Shown in pieces: positions 1-6,963 of a stretch of 17,214 bases of DNA. The stretch lies in the NCBI GenBank assembly GCA_031550205.1, contig JAVBOV010000058.1:1-17214 (forward strand), given 5' to 3'. The position numbers and the translations under genes were made by a program. The first letter of the stretch is position 1, and every line of letters begins with the position of its first letter. The notes beneath the pieces are model-generated. The model was given only the letters and a program-made list of their open reading frames with translations. It made no database searches and was not told the origin of the DNA. Source of the DNA: JAVBOV01 sp031550205. GTDB lineage: Bacteria; Pseudomonadota; Alphaproteobacteria; RF32; CAG-239.

Positions 1-2
1 AG

Positions 3-824
3 AAGGGTGCCAAGGTTGTCCGCTCGCTGCAATTTGTTGGTGAGAACATGGTCTATTGCCCATATCAAATGAACGTTGAGGCCTCCAGCAAAATTGCCGA
101 CCAGTTGACCCTGGCCGATTATAAAAGAAAAGTGATGGAACACACCACCGGCCAAGAGGGCTGGATTCTGCGCACTTCTGCGGTGGAAGTTCCTTTTGAA
201 AAAATTGCCGAAGAAATGCTTGAGCTTCGCAAAATTTATGATGACCTGCGCATTAAGGCCCGCACCGCCAAAGCGCCATATGCTCTTTATTCCAAAGACA
301 ACCCGTTGTTTGAGCACGTCCGCAAACACAAAGGCTTAAAGAAATTGGTGGTCGATTCTAAAAAAACGGCTGAAGAATTTGCCGATGCAAACTTTGCGGT
401 AGAAGTGCAAAAAGAGCCTTTCAAAGAATTTTTAATTGAAGATGCCATTGAAGATGCCTTATTGCCTGAGGTCAAACTAAAATCCGGCGGCCGCGTGATT
501 ATTGAAGAAACCAAAGCCTTTGTTTCCATAGATGTTGACAGCGGCAATGACAAAGCCAACGGCGCGGTTACCCGCCTTAATGAAGAAGCAGCCTTTGAGA
601 TTGCCAAACAGATTCGCCTGCGCAATTTGTCCGGCAAAATCATCATCGATTTTGCGGGCTCTTCAGAATATAAGTTCATGAAGCCGGCCATGGAAATTTT
701 GGAAGAAGAGTTCAAAAAAGACATCACCAAAACCAGAATCTTGGGGCTAAGCAAAGCCGGCAACGTTGAGATAATCCGCACCCGCCGCCGCCCATCATTA
801 AGGGATTGCGTCAGTGCTAGATAA
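3..824 (+). CDS. rng: Ribonuclease E/G family endoribonuclease, 5'-truncated by the window edge
   Basis: This is the C-terminal 273 residues of an RNase E/G-type single-strand endoribonuclease, which acts in rRNA maturation and mRNA decay; the start codon lies before the window. The frame is open from base 3. The 'GENMVYCPY' stretch matches the segment after the S1 domain. The DNase I-like catalytic part follows, with SIDVDSG (Asp codon at 531) and IIIDF (Asp codon at 648) corresponding to the two metal-binding aspartates of E. coli RNase E (D303, D346), and then the 'RRRPSL' motif. The protein stops 8 residues after RRRPSL, so the CPxC Zn-link and the degradosome scaffold of RNase E are missing. 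It is therefore the short RNase G-like form. In many Alphaproteobacteria such a gene lies directly before yacG, as here. The yacG GTG start overlaps its end by 11 bases. The family call is firm; naming it rng rather than rne is an inference from length. Confidence 0.88.
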   Translation, partial: KGAKVVRSLQFVGENMVYCPYQMNVEASSKIADQLTLADYKRKVMEHTTGQEGWILRTSAVEVPFEKIAEEMLELRKIYDDLRIKARTAKAPYALYSKDNPLFEHVRKHKGLKKLVVDSKKTAEEFADANFAVEVQKEPFKEFLIEDAIEDALLPEVKLKSGGRVIIEETKAFVSIDVDSGNDKANGAVTRLNEEAAFEIAKQIRLRNLSGKIIIDFAGSSEYKFMKPAMEILEEEFKKDITKTRILGLSKAGNVEIIRTRRRPSLRDCVSAR

Positions 825-1065
825 AAACAAAAAAACTCCCTCCCCCTTGATGGGGGAGGGGTGGGGTGGGGGTGTAAACCAACCATCTAAATTAATTAAA
901 ACCCGCAAATGCCCCATCTGCGGCAAACTGGAAGCCGAAAACAAATACAAGCCTTTCTGCTCCAAACGCTGCGCCGATGTGGACCTTGGCAACTGGTTCA
1001 ATGAAAGCTACGCCATCCCCGCCGAAGAAAACCAAAAAACCGCAGAAGACATAAACGAGGAATAG
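814..1065 (+). CDS. yacG: DNA gyrase inhibitor YacG, zinc-finger protein with a repeat-encoded N-terminus
   Basis: Small zinc-binding protein whose E. coli homologue binds GyrB and inhibits DNA gyrase. The diagnostic part is CPICG, 12 residues after the second Cys, then CSKRC (C-x2-C-x12-C-x3-C), followed by ADVDLGNW. This is the shorter-loop version I associate with Alphaproteobacteria. The C-terminal tail is acidic. YacG proteins usually begin a few residues before the first Cys, but here about 30 residues precede it, and residues 8-20 (TPSPLMGEGWGGG) are encoded by a copy of dispersed repeat A. The GTG at 814 overlaps rng and has an AAGGGA about 8 bases upstream. The ATG at 850 lies inside the repeat and has no good Shine-Dalgarno sequence. 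A non-ATG start just after the repeat, using its G-rich tail as ribosome binding site, cannot be excluded. The family call is firm; the start is uncertain. Confidence 0.85.
   Translation: MLDKNKKTPSPLMGEGWGGGVNQPSKLIKTRKCPICGKLEAENKYKPFCSKRCADVDLGNWFNESYAIPAEENQKTAEDINEE
836..874 (+). repeat. Dispersed palindromic repeat family A, copy 1 (inside yacG)
   Basis: The arms CCCTCCCCC (838-846) and GGGGGAGGG (852-860) form a 9-bp perfect hairpin with loop TTGAT, followed by the tail TGGGGTGGGGGT. Three further copies with the same layout and orientation lie near 1075, 8144 and 11495. This copy is read in frame as residues 8-20 of the longest YacG model. Confidence 0.85.
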
Positions 1066-1074
1066 TCCACCATT

Positions 1075-1114
1075 TCTCCTTCTCTTAATTTTAAGGGAAG
1101 GTTGGGATGGGTTT
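1075..1114 (+). repeat. Dispersed palindromic repeat family A, copy 2
   Basis: The arms CCTTCTCTTAA (1078-1088) and TTAAGGGAAGG (1091-1101) pair with one G-T wobble, followed by the tail TTGGGATGGGTTT. The copy fills most of the gap between yacG and the phosphatase gene and ends about 36 bases before the phosphatase start. It is more degenerate than copies 1, 3 and 4. Confidence 0.8.
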
Positions 1115-1149
1115 AATCAACCAAACCATCCATACAAAAAGGTTCTGTC

Positions 1150-1728
1150 ATGCCTCAAAAACACTTCTACATTTTCCGCCACGGCGAAACAGACTATAAT
1201 GCAAGCAACAGATTGCAAGGTCAGGGCATCGACGCATCATTAAACCCAAAAGGCAAAGAGCAGGCCTCTCTCCTGGCTTCAGAATTTGCCGGCATAGACC
1301 TTGACATAATCTACACCAGCCCGCTAAAACGCGCATCTGAAACCGCCCAAATCGTCGCAGATGCCAAGAATATTAAAATAATAGAGTGCGGCAATTTAAA
1401 AGAATGCAGCTACGGCACAGCCGAGGGAAAACAGTGCGAAGAGCTGGATGCAAAAGATTTTGCGCAATACAAAGGAATTTCCCCAAACTTCAAATTTGCC
1501 TGCGGCGAAACCCAATTAGAAAGCGCAACCCGCGCCATGACTGCGCTTAAAGACATTGCGGAAAACACTGATTATAAAAACATCGGCATCTCAACCCACG
1601 GCGGAATCATCCGCTTTATCTTGTCCCACCTGTTAAACACCCCGACAGAACTGGGCATAAAAAACGCCAAACCATATCACCTTGTGTATAGCAACGGGCA
1701 ATTCACAGGTTATAATAAAGATAAGTAA
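1150..1728 (+). CDS. Histidine phosphatase (phosphoglycerate mutase-like) family protein
   Basis: Cytosolic phosphatase of the branch-1 histidine phosphatase superfamily (192 residues). The N-terminal FRHGETDYN motif supplies the phospho-accepting His (residue 11) and its Arg. 'SPLKRASETA' matches the second conserved Arg region, and 'ISTHGGIIR' supplies the second catalytic His. Length and motif spacing fit small members such as CobC/GpmB-like or broad-specificity phosphatases; the substrate cannot be read from sequence. The ATG at 1150 has a weak AAAAAGG upstream and lies just after a family A repeat. It follows yacG by 84 bases, and the next gene begins 10 bases after its stop, so the four + strand genes from rng onward may be co-transcribed. 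Confidence 0.85.
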   Translation: MPQKHFYIFRHGETDYNASNRLQGQGIDASLNPKGKEQASLLASEFAGIDLDIIYTSPLKRASETAQIVADAKNIKIIECGNLKECSYGTAEGKQCEELDAKDFAQYKGISPNFKFACGETQLESATRAMTALKDIAENTDYKNIGISTHGGIIRFILSHLLNTPTELGIKNAKPYHLVYSNGQFTGYNKDK

Positions 1729-1738
1729 ATGAGGAATA

Positions 1739-2335
1739 ATGTTACAAGTTCTAAAAGACACATTTAAAACTTTCATAAAAAACTGGCAGATATTAGTGTT
1801 GCTGGCTCTGCCTGTTATTGCAATCAATGCTTTAGGTTTCTCTTCTACCGCAAAATCAATCTTAACTTCCATCTGGCTTCTCATCGCCCAACTCCTAACC
1901 TACATGTACCTCCTCCGCCCTAAAGAGTTTCACAGATTAAAATCAATAAAATTTGTTGGAAAATTTCTTTTCATCTGTCTGGCTCTGGGAGCATTCTTCG
2001 ATTTATTTGGTTTCGTCACAATTTACTTGGCTTCGATTAACCGATATTTTGCGATTATATTTTTTCTTTTTATTGTTTTCTATTTAATAGCAAGGATAAA
2101 CATTCTTGCACCTATGGCTGTTATGGAAGAAAACCTATCAACAGAAAACTTCTTAAAAACAACATCAGAAACTTACATCAACTGGATGCTGGCCGTTGCA
2201 ATAATATACTTACCCTTAAAGGTTGGAATATTATCAAGTGGAGAGGGAATATTATCTTCTGTATTTCAAGCTTTAGAAACCTCTCTTCATTGCTGCTTTG
2301 GATTTGCCTTTTATATAAGAAAGAAAAAACTATAA
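1739..2335 (+). CDS. Small integral membrane protein of unknown function
   Basis: Not recognised as a named family. The 198-residue protein is strongly hydrophobic, with membrane-spanning stretches around residues 18-33, 41-58, 74-97, 101-122 and 148-165 and a basic C-terminal tail (RKKKL), giving about five predicted helices. No catalytic motif is visible. The layout is loosely like the membrane domains found in YciC-type or glycerophosphodiesterase-associated proteins, but that is only an impression. GAGGA sits 5 bases before the ATG and the preceding phosphatase stop is 10 bases upstream, so translation probably follows the same mRNA. Its last 6 bases overlap the convergent MuF-domain gene. 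Confidence 0.7.
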   Translation: MLQVLKDTFKTFIKNWQILVLLALPVIAINALGFSSTAKSILTSIWLLIAQLLTYMYLLRPKEFHRLKSIKFVGKFLFICLALGAFFDLFGFVTIYLASINRYFAIIFFLFIVFYLIARINILAPMAVMEENLSTENFLKTTSETYINWMLAVAIIYLPLKVGILSSGEGILSSVFQALETSLHCCFGFAFYIRKKKL

Positions 2336-3073
2336 GCCCACCTCTAACCTCTTTATTTTCACCTCAAGATTAGATACTTCAGACTGTGTTTCAGTTATTA
2401 ATTTCAATAAATCAGATTTGCGTTCCATTAAATATTCTTTCTCTCTCTTTGTATCTTTCACCTTTTCGTTAGCAACTCCCATTCCACCAGAAAGTCCTCC
2501 GACTAACAAGTTCACTCCTTCAATTAAGGGTGTCTTGGTAAGTGTTCCTACAATTTTAGCCATATTACCAGCACTATCGTCTGCAGCCTGCATACCATCA
2601 TAAAATCCTTGTTTGCCGGTGCTTAAAATATCCAAGGATATCTCTGACAACCTATCTTCAATATCCTTAATCGCTTGGTCATAAATCGGCAGCATGCCAT
2701 TTTTATAATCAATCAACGCCCGTATCTCATCAATTTCTTCTTGCACCTTAGCCTGCGCTTTCTCCTCAGATACAACCGGTTTATATGGAAGCGCCAAACA
2801 TCGGCAGCCAAAGTCCTCCCCCGGATGCCCGCCTTCCGGCGGCTCATCCCAAGAAAAGACCTCGCCGTCTCTTTCCTCATGCTCAGAGCGTGTTCTTTCA
2901 TCTCCAACACATCTCCATACATAATAACCTTTGGGACTCTCATTCCTGTCATCTTCCGGATACAAGTTCTTAAAAGCCTGCTTTACAATCTTTTGAGTTT
3001 CATCATAATCCGGATTAAACTTATCATTATAAGCATCCGTCCTCATCAAAGATTTAACTTCATTCTCATTCAT
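2330..3073 (-). CDS. Orphan MuF-type (phage Mu gpF-like) domain protein with long helical C-terminus
   Basis: A 247-residue protein. Residues 51-97 carry a MuF/minor-head-protein signature: YVWRCVGDERTR, then EHxxRDGxxFSWDxPP, GHPGEDFGCRCLALPY. The WR...GDERTR, GHPG and CRC.A.P elements are typical of the C-terminal domain of phage head-morphogenesis proteins. After it, residues about 101-150 and 205-245 are charged and probably coiled coil, around a Gly-rich hydrophobic stretch (GVNLLVGGLSGGMG). No terminase, portal or capsid gene is adjacent, so it is either a phage remnant or a domesticated or effector-like MuF protein; MuF domains are also known as modules of polymorphic toxins. The ATG at 3073 was chosen because AGGAG lies 7 bases upstream; the open frame upstream to 3181 crosses a terminator hairpin. 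The tail overlaps the convergent membrane protein gene by 6 bases. Confidence 0.7.
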   Translation of the reverse strand: MNENEVKSLMRTDAYNDKFNPDYDETQKIVKQAFKNLYPEDDRNESPKGYYVWRCVGDERTRSEHEERDGEVFSWDEPPEGGHPGEDFGCRCLALPYKPVVSEEKAQAKVQEEIDEIRALIDYKNGMLPIYDQAIKDIEDRLSEISLDILSTGKQGFYDGMQAADDSAGNMAKIVGTLTKTPLIEGVNLLVGGLSGGMGVANEKVKDTKREKEYLMERKSDLLKLITETQSEVSNLEVKIKRLEVGL

Positions 3074-3094
3074 ATTTTTTCTCCTTTTAAAAAT

Positions 3095-3119
3095 AAAAAA
3101 AACCGCCAGAATCGGCGGC
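3095..3119 (-). terminator. Rho-independent terminator between ftsI and the MuF gene
   Basis: Read on the - strand: CCGCC, loop GATTCT, GGCGG, then eight T residues. This is a classical intrinsic terminator. It lies 22 bases before the MuF start codon, directly upstream of that gene's Shine-Dalgarno sequence, so it can end ftsI transcription and may also attenuate the MuF transcript. Confidence 0.8.
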
Positions 3120-3156
3120 ATAAAACAAAAGAGACAAGTAGTTACACTTGCCCCTT

Positions 3157-3196
3157 TGTATAATTGCAGTATATAAATCATTCAACTAAAAGTAAA
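3157..3196 (-). promoter_or_regulatory. Candidate sigma-70 promoter for the MuF gene or a short leader RNA
   Basis: Two overlapping - strand promoter options are visible. TTTACT (3196-3191), a 17-base spacer and TATACT (3173-3168); or TTGAAT (3185-3180), 17 bases and TATACA (3162-3157). Either would start a transcript of about 50-65 bases before the terminator at 3095-3119. Confidence 0.4.
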
Positions 3197-3233
3197 GAAT
3201 ATATTCCTGTTTACTCACAAAATCTTATCTCAA

Positions 3234-3257
3234 AGGTCGCAGGTCGACCCGCGACCT
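3234..3257. repeat. Inverted repeat downstream of ftsI
   Basis: Arms AGGTCGC and GCGACCT flank a 10-base middle that itself contains the palindrome GGTCGACC. There is no T-run, so it is not an obvious terminator. Next to it (about 3266-3304) is a C-rich tract with repeated CCAC/CACTG words. The 3120-3326 stretch otherwise holds only the promoter candidates noted separately. Confidence 0.5.
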
Positions 3258-3310
3258 AAAACAAACTATCCACCACTGCCCACTGACCACCGACACTGTC
3301 CACTTTCGCA

Positions 3311-3331
3311 ATTAAATGCTTTGCATTTAAT
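3311..3331. repeat. Perfect palindromic hairpin across the ftsI stop codon
   Basis: ATTAAATGC, loop TTT, GCATTTAAT: a 9-bp perfect stem that includes the ftsI TAA. There is no T-run. It may protect the 3' end of the ftsI message. Confidence 0.5.
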
Positions 3332-5087
3332 CACGAATAAAACTCGCCTCAATAATCCTGCTCTGCCTTGCTTCATCCAAATCATAATTGGCTTTAACGT
3401 TGAGCATCGGCGCAATATCGGCAATAATTTTGCCGGCGGTCGGCACGGCGTTCCAGCCCGAGGTCACAAAACCCCAGGTATCCTTGGTTGCTTTCGGTTC
3501 ATCCATCATAACGAGCAGTGCGTATCTGGGAGATGATGCGGGGAAGGTTGAAACAAAAGTCGCCATCACTTTCTTGTCAACATACTTGCCGTTTGCTGAA
3601 AGCTTGTTGGCAGTTCCGGTCTTTCCGGCCACTTCATAACCCAATACATTGGCCTTTTTGCCGCTGCCCTCAAGCACCACTTTTCTAAGCAAATCGCGCA
3701 TCGATTTTGAGGTGTTAAAAGACATCACTCTTGAGCTTTCTTTGCCCTTATGCGCATCTTTAACCAAACTCGGCGGCGTATATGTTCCGCCGTTCACCAC
3801 TGAAGAAAATGCGGTCACAATATGCAGCGGCGTAATCGAAATTCCATAGCCGTAGGCAACCGTTGCCACCGTTTCCTCGCCCCAGCGGCGCGGCACAATT
3901 GGGCTGGCTTTTTCTGCAACTTCAACATCAAGCGGATCCAAAAATCCCATCTTGCCAATAAAGTCCTGCTGTTCTTTTTTGCCAACTTTTAAGGCCATCT
4001 GCGCCGAGCCGATGTTTGAAGAATAAATCAAAATCTCCGGCACTGAAAGCCAGCGGTTTTCCGGACGATAATCTTTAATGGTGTTATATCTAAGCTTCAA
4101 AGGCTGAGTCGCGTCAAACTTGTCTGAAACCTTAATCGCGCCGGAATCAAGTGACATTGCCGCATTAAAAATCTTCAAAACCGAGCCCGGTTCATATAAA
4201 CCTTTTGTGGCAAAATTAAACGCCGCGCGGCTTTCCGGCTTAACCGCCGTGTTCGGGTCAAAGTCCGGCATTGAAACCAAAGCCACAATCTCGGAACTCT
4301 TCACATCCATCAAAATCGCCGTGGCGCCAACCGCATTAAACTCTTTAACCGCGCTGCGCAAATGCTCGCGAATGGTGTCCTGCACGCCGGCATCAATCGA
4401 CAACACCAGCGGAATATCCGATTCCCTCAAGCGCTCGTCCATGGCTTTTTCAATGCCTGAAATTCCCATGTTGTCAATGTTGGTATAACCGATGATATGC
4501 GCAAATAAGTTCTTATGCGGATAAACGCGCTTTTCCGAATTTTCAAAATCAAGCCCGGGAATGCCCAAAGCGTTGATGTCATATTGCTGTGAAGGCGTCA
4601 GGTTTCTTTTAATATAAACAAAAGAATGTTTGGATTGCAGCTTGTCCAAAATATCTTCATACAACAAGTCAGGTAAAACTCTGCTTAAGCCGGCGGCGGC
4701 GTTCTTGGCGTCTAAAATTTTTTTAGGGTTGGCATATAAGTGAACCGTGGGCAGAGAGGTGGCAATAATTGTGCCGTTGCGGTCAACAATATCGGCGCGC
4801 TTAATCGGCAGAGCCTCAAAGTCCGGCGCAATGCGCTCGGCGGTTTGTTCAACATTATCGGCCTTGGAAAGGTTTGGCAAAATGCAGACACTGAAAAGGC
4901 GCGCGCAGATAACCGCATATATAAAAGCCATCATAACTGCGGCAAACAGCACGCGGTTTTTGGCCACATGCAGTGGGTCTTTTTCGCATGAAAAATTTCT
5001 AAATGATACGCTCTTGCTAACCTTTATCTCTTGCCCCGGAAGATAAAAAAGATTCTCGTTTTTTTTGGAAAAATACTTTCCCGTCAT
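3327..5087 (-). CDS. ftsI: Penicillin-binding protein FtsI (PBP3), division-specific peptidoglycan transpeptidase
   Basis: Class B PBP that cross-links septal peptidoglycan in the periplasm. A short cytoplasmic N-terminus precedes a membrane anchor (about residues 44-65, VLFAAVMMAFIYAVICARLF). The dimerisation domain follows, then the transpeptidase domain with all three active-site motifs: SVLK (catalytic Ser in EPGSVLKIF), SSN (YSSNIGS) and KTGTA. The 586-residue length is normal for FtsI. The ATG at 5087 is preferred; an in-frame TTG at 5099 would add four residues but has a badly spaced ribosome site. The gene is the last of mraZ-rsmH-ftsL-ftsI. The murE, murF and mraY genes that normally follow are absent, and an unrelated gene comes next. 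An FtsW partner must lie elsewhere. Confidence 0.93.
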   Translation of the reverse strand: MTGKYFSKKNENLFYLPGQEIKVSKSVSFRNFSCEKDPLHVAKNRVLFAAVMMAFIYAVICARLFSVCILPNLSKADNVEQTAERIAPDFEALPIKRADIVDRNGTIIATSLPTVHLYANPKKILDAKNAAAGLSRVLPDLLYEDILDKLQSKHSFVYIKRNLTPSQQYDINALGIPGLDFENSEKRVYPHKNLFAHIIGYTNIDNMGISGIEKAMDERLRESDIPLVLSIDAGVQDTIREHLRSAVKEFNAVGATAILMDVKSSEIVALVSMPDFDPNTAVKPESRAAFNFATKGLYEPGSVLKIFNAAMSLDSGAIKVSDKFDATQPLKLRYNTIKDYRPENRWLSVPEILIYSSNIGSAQMALKVGKKEQQDFIGKMGFLDPLDVEVAEKASPIVPRRWGEETVATVAYGYGISITPLHIVTAFSSVVNGGTYTPPSLVKDAHKGKESSRVMSFNTSKSMRDLLRKVVLEGSGKKANVLGYEVAGKTGTANKLSANGKYVDKKVMATFVSTFPASSPRYALLVMMDEPKATKDTWGFVTSGWNAVPTAGKIIADIAPMLNVKANYDLDEARQSRIIEASFIRD

Positions 5088-5111
5088 TTTTTTGCCCAAA
5101 ATCCAAAAGCT

Positions 5112-5504
5112 CTAGCGCTCCGCTTTAACAAGCCTTTTAAAGCTTCGGTTGCGTTCCGCCTGAGAGTTGATGTTTTTTCTGGCGGTCTGCTTTCTGCTAG
5201 ATTCGCCATTTTCATATTCAAATGGTAGCGCAGAATAGTTAATAATTTGTTCAGGCTTAATCGGATTTAGGGCAATATGTTTTTTTGAAAGCTCGCGCAA
5301 ACGGCCGGGGTTGTTCAAATGGCTCCACTCTGCTTTCAAAATGTGAATGGTTTTAACGTCTTCCTGAATGGTTCGGTTAATTTGTCCAAGTTCGCTTTCC
5401 AAGTTCTGCACCTGATTTTTCATCACAAACATGCCGAAGGCCACAAAGCAGGTGAGTGTTGCCCAAAGACACAAAGTAGCTGTTTTCGTACTGTTCATTT
5501 TCAT
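5112..5504 (-). CDS. ftsL: Cell division protein FtsL
   Basis: Small bitopic divisome protein; in the known system it joins FtsB/FtsQ to activate FtsW-FtsI septal synthesis. The 130-residue sequence has a short cytoplasmic start, one membrane helix (about residues 8-29, ATLCLWATLTCFVAFGMFVM), then a periplasmic heptad-like coiled coil (VQNLESELGQINRTI) and the 'LNNPGRLRELSKKHIALNP' region usual in alphaproteobacterial FtsL. Identification rests on this architecture and on its place between rsmH and ftsI, since FtsL diverges fast. AAAGGA overlaps the rsmH stop region. ATGs at 5504 and 5498 are both possible, and the spacing slightly favours the second. It lies 9 bases after rsmH. Confidence 0.85.
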   Translation of the reverse strand: MKMNSTKTATLCLWATLTCFVAFGMFVMKNQVQNLESELGQINRTIQEDVKTIHILKAEWSHLNNPGRLRELSKKHIALNPIKPEQIINYSALPFEYENGESSRKQTARKNINSQAERNRSFKRLVKAER

Positions 5505-5513
5505 AAATCCTTT

Positions 5514-6416
5514 CTAGAATTTAACTGCATATCTGAGCTTGGCCGAGCGCGCACGCGGGTTTGCATCTCTTTCTTCTGAAGATGGTGCAATCGCCTTGGA
5601 AACATTGCTCAGCAAAGCTTTTTTCTCCTGTTTAATCTCCGGCATATAACGAGACACGCCCTTGGTCTTGCCGGATTTCTCATTAAAGAAATCCTTCACA
5701 ATTCTGTCTTCCAACGAATGAAAGCTGACCACAACCAGGCGTCCTTTGGGCTTTAAAATTCCGCAGGCGCCGTTAAGGCCTCTGCTCAACTCGCCAAGCT
5801 CATCGTTAACGGCGATTCTGATTGCCTGAAAAGTTCTGGTTGCCGGGTCAATTTCGTTGGGTTTTTTCCTAATAACCTTATAAATAATTTCCGCCAGCTC
5901 TTTGGTCGTTTCAATCGGCTTGGCTTTACGAGCTTCAACAATTTTGGCGGCAATCCGGCGGGATTTTTTTTCTTCGCCGAACTGATAAATAATGTTTGCC
6001 AATTCTTCTTCCTCAGTCCGATTAACAATGTCAAAGGCCGATGTGCCGCTTTTAGACATTCTCATATCCAAAGGCGCATCTTTGGCAAAAGAAAACCCGC
6101 GCTCGGCTTGGTCAATCTGCATTGAAGAAACGCCGATATCAAACACCACACCGTCAACCGACTCAAAAACCAATTCTGCCATATCACCAAAACAGCCGGC
6201 TCTGAACTCAAAGCGGCTGCCAAATTCTTTTTTAAAATCTTCTGCGGTAGAAGCAACCGAAGGATCGCGGTCAAGCGCAATAAGCTTGCAGTTTGCAGCG
6301 TTTAAGATTGCTTTGGAATATCCCCCGTTGCCGAAAGTCGCATCCACATAAACCTTTCCGTCTTCAGGGTTCAGGCTTTGCAGAACTTCTTTAAGCATAA
6401 CGGGAATATGTCTCAT
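5514..6416 (-). CDS. rsmH: 16S rRNA (cytosine(1402)-N(4))-methyltransferase RsmH
   Basis: SAM-dependent methyltransferase that modifies C1402 in the ribosomal P site. At 300 residues it has the usual length. Visible motifs in order: HIPVMLKEVL at the start; the SAM loop VDATFGNGGYSKAIL; FDIGVSSMQID; GFSF...APLDMRM; FQAIRIAVNDEL; VVSFHSLEDRIVKDFF; and the C-terminal NPRARSAKLR. All are characteristic of RsmH (MraW). GGAGG lies 7 bases before the ATG, inside the mraZ 3' end, and the genes overlap as ATGA, so translation is probably coupled. Standard second gene of the dcw cluster. Confidence 0.95.
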   Translation of the reverse strand: MRHIPVMLKEVLQSLNPEDGKVYVDATFGNGGYSKAILNAANCKLIALDRDPSVASTAEDFKKEFGSRFEFRAGCFGDMAELVFESVDGVVFDIGVSSMQIDQAERGFSFAKDAPLDMRMSKSGTSAFDIVNRTEEEELANIIYQFGEEKKSRRIAAKIVEARKAKPIETTKELAEIIYKVIRKKPNEIDPATRTFQAIRIAVNDELGELSRGLNGACGILKPKGRLVVVSFHSLEDRIVKDFFNEKSGKTKGVSRYMPEIKQEKKALLSNVSKAIAPSSEERDANPRARSAKLRYAVKF

Positions 6417-6877
6417 TTGCCTGCCTCCGCTTTAAGTGAAGGACGATTCTTTAAGGCTGCGGCTCTGATGCGGGCTTCTTCAACTTCCCAGTTTTTCGGG
6501 TTCCAGATTTGAAACTTGCGGCCTTTGCCCACAAACACGGCCATATCGGTAATTTCGGCGTGTTTTAAAAGCTTATCGGATAATCCGATGCGGCCTGTGG
6601 AATCAAAGGTAAAACGCTTGGCGTCGCCAAATATTAAATTGGTGAGGTCATCTTGAGTTTGAGAGAAAAAATCTAAAGAGCTTTCCATCTCGGATGCCAG
6701 CTTTTCAAGCATATCTTCCAAACATCCCTCAATGCACGGGGAGCTGAGCGAGCGGTAACAGACAATTTCAGATTTCGATTCTTTCACAATGGCGCGGTAA
6801 TCCGACGGCAGCGAAACCCTGCCCTTAGGGTCCGCTTTGTTAACCACCGTATCCATAAAAAGAAAAGTTTTTCTCAA
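6413..6877 (-). CDS. mraZ: Transcriptional regulator MraZ (TTG start)
   Basis: DNA-binding regulator of the dcw operon, built of two SpoVT/AbrB-like (MraZ) domains. The first is FMDTVVNKADPKGRVSLPSDYR and the second is around FTFDSTGRIGLSDKLLKHA followed by FVGKGRKFQIWNP. The protein is 154 residues from the TTG at 6877. That start was chosen because AGGGAG (6892-6887) is placed 9 bases upstream and the resulting MRKTFLF N-terminus aligns with typical MraZ starts. The ATG at 6856 has no ribosome site and would trim the first strand, while the ATG at 6901 lies inside a dispersed repeat. MraZ forms ring-like oligomers and represses its own operon through TGGG-type direct repeats, and such an array lies at 6964-6998. 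Confidence 0.88.
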   Translation of the reverse strand: MRKTFLFMDTVVNKADPKGRVSLPSDYRAIVKESKSEIVCYRSLSSPCIEGCLEDMLEKLASEMESSLDFFSQTQDDLTNLIFGDAKRFTFDSTGRIGLSDKLLKHAEITDMAVFVGKGRKFQIWNPKNWEVEEARIRAAALKNRPSLKAEAGK

Positions 6878-6886
6878 ATCAACTAT

Positions 6887-6892
6887 CTCCCT
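6887..6892 (-). promoter_or_regulatory. Shine-Dalgarno AGGGAG that decides the mraZ TTG start
   Basis: AGGGAG on the - strand with 9 bases to TTG (6877-6875). No comparable site precedes the other in-frame starts. Confidence 0.6.
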
Positions 6893-6895
6893 AAT

Positions 6896-6924
6896 CGTCA
6901 TTGCGAGCGAAGCGCGGCAATCTC
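6896..6924 (-). repeat. Dispersed palindromic repeat family B, copy in the mraZ leader
   Basis: On the + strand it reads CGTCATTGCGAG, GAAGCG-type centre, CGGCAATCTC. The ATTGC/GCAAT ends and inner complementary bases allow a hairpin just upstream of the mraZ Shine-Dalgarno sequence. A second copy with the same ends and a different centre lies at 9093-9129 inside bamD. Confidence 0.75.
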
Positions 6925-6963
6925 ATTCAAATCATCCGAATCTTCATTAATCATTGTATTTAA

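Noticed and set aside
287..886. A 199-codon open frame on the - strand across rng, with a PHPTPPPSRGRE-like start
   Set aside because: It is antisense to the clearly conserved RNase catalytic domain; the Pro-rich start is just the reverse reading of repeat family A.
3074..3181. In-frame upstream extension of the MuF gene (36 codons with a hydrophobic stretch)
   Set aside because: It would require translation through an intrinsic terminator hairpin, and a good AGGAG site precedes the ATG at 3073.
4120..4991. Several + strand open frames of 80-120 codons across ftsI
   Set aside because: They are antisense to a gene with all PBP active-site motifs, and have no ribosome sites or recognisable products.
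6878..6901. ATG start for mraZ at 6901
   Set aside because: It lies inside a family B repeat without a ribosome site; the TTG at 6877 has a well-spaced AGGGAG and gives a normal MraZ N-terminus.
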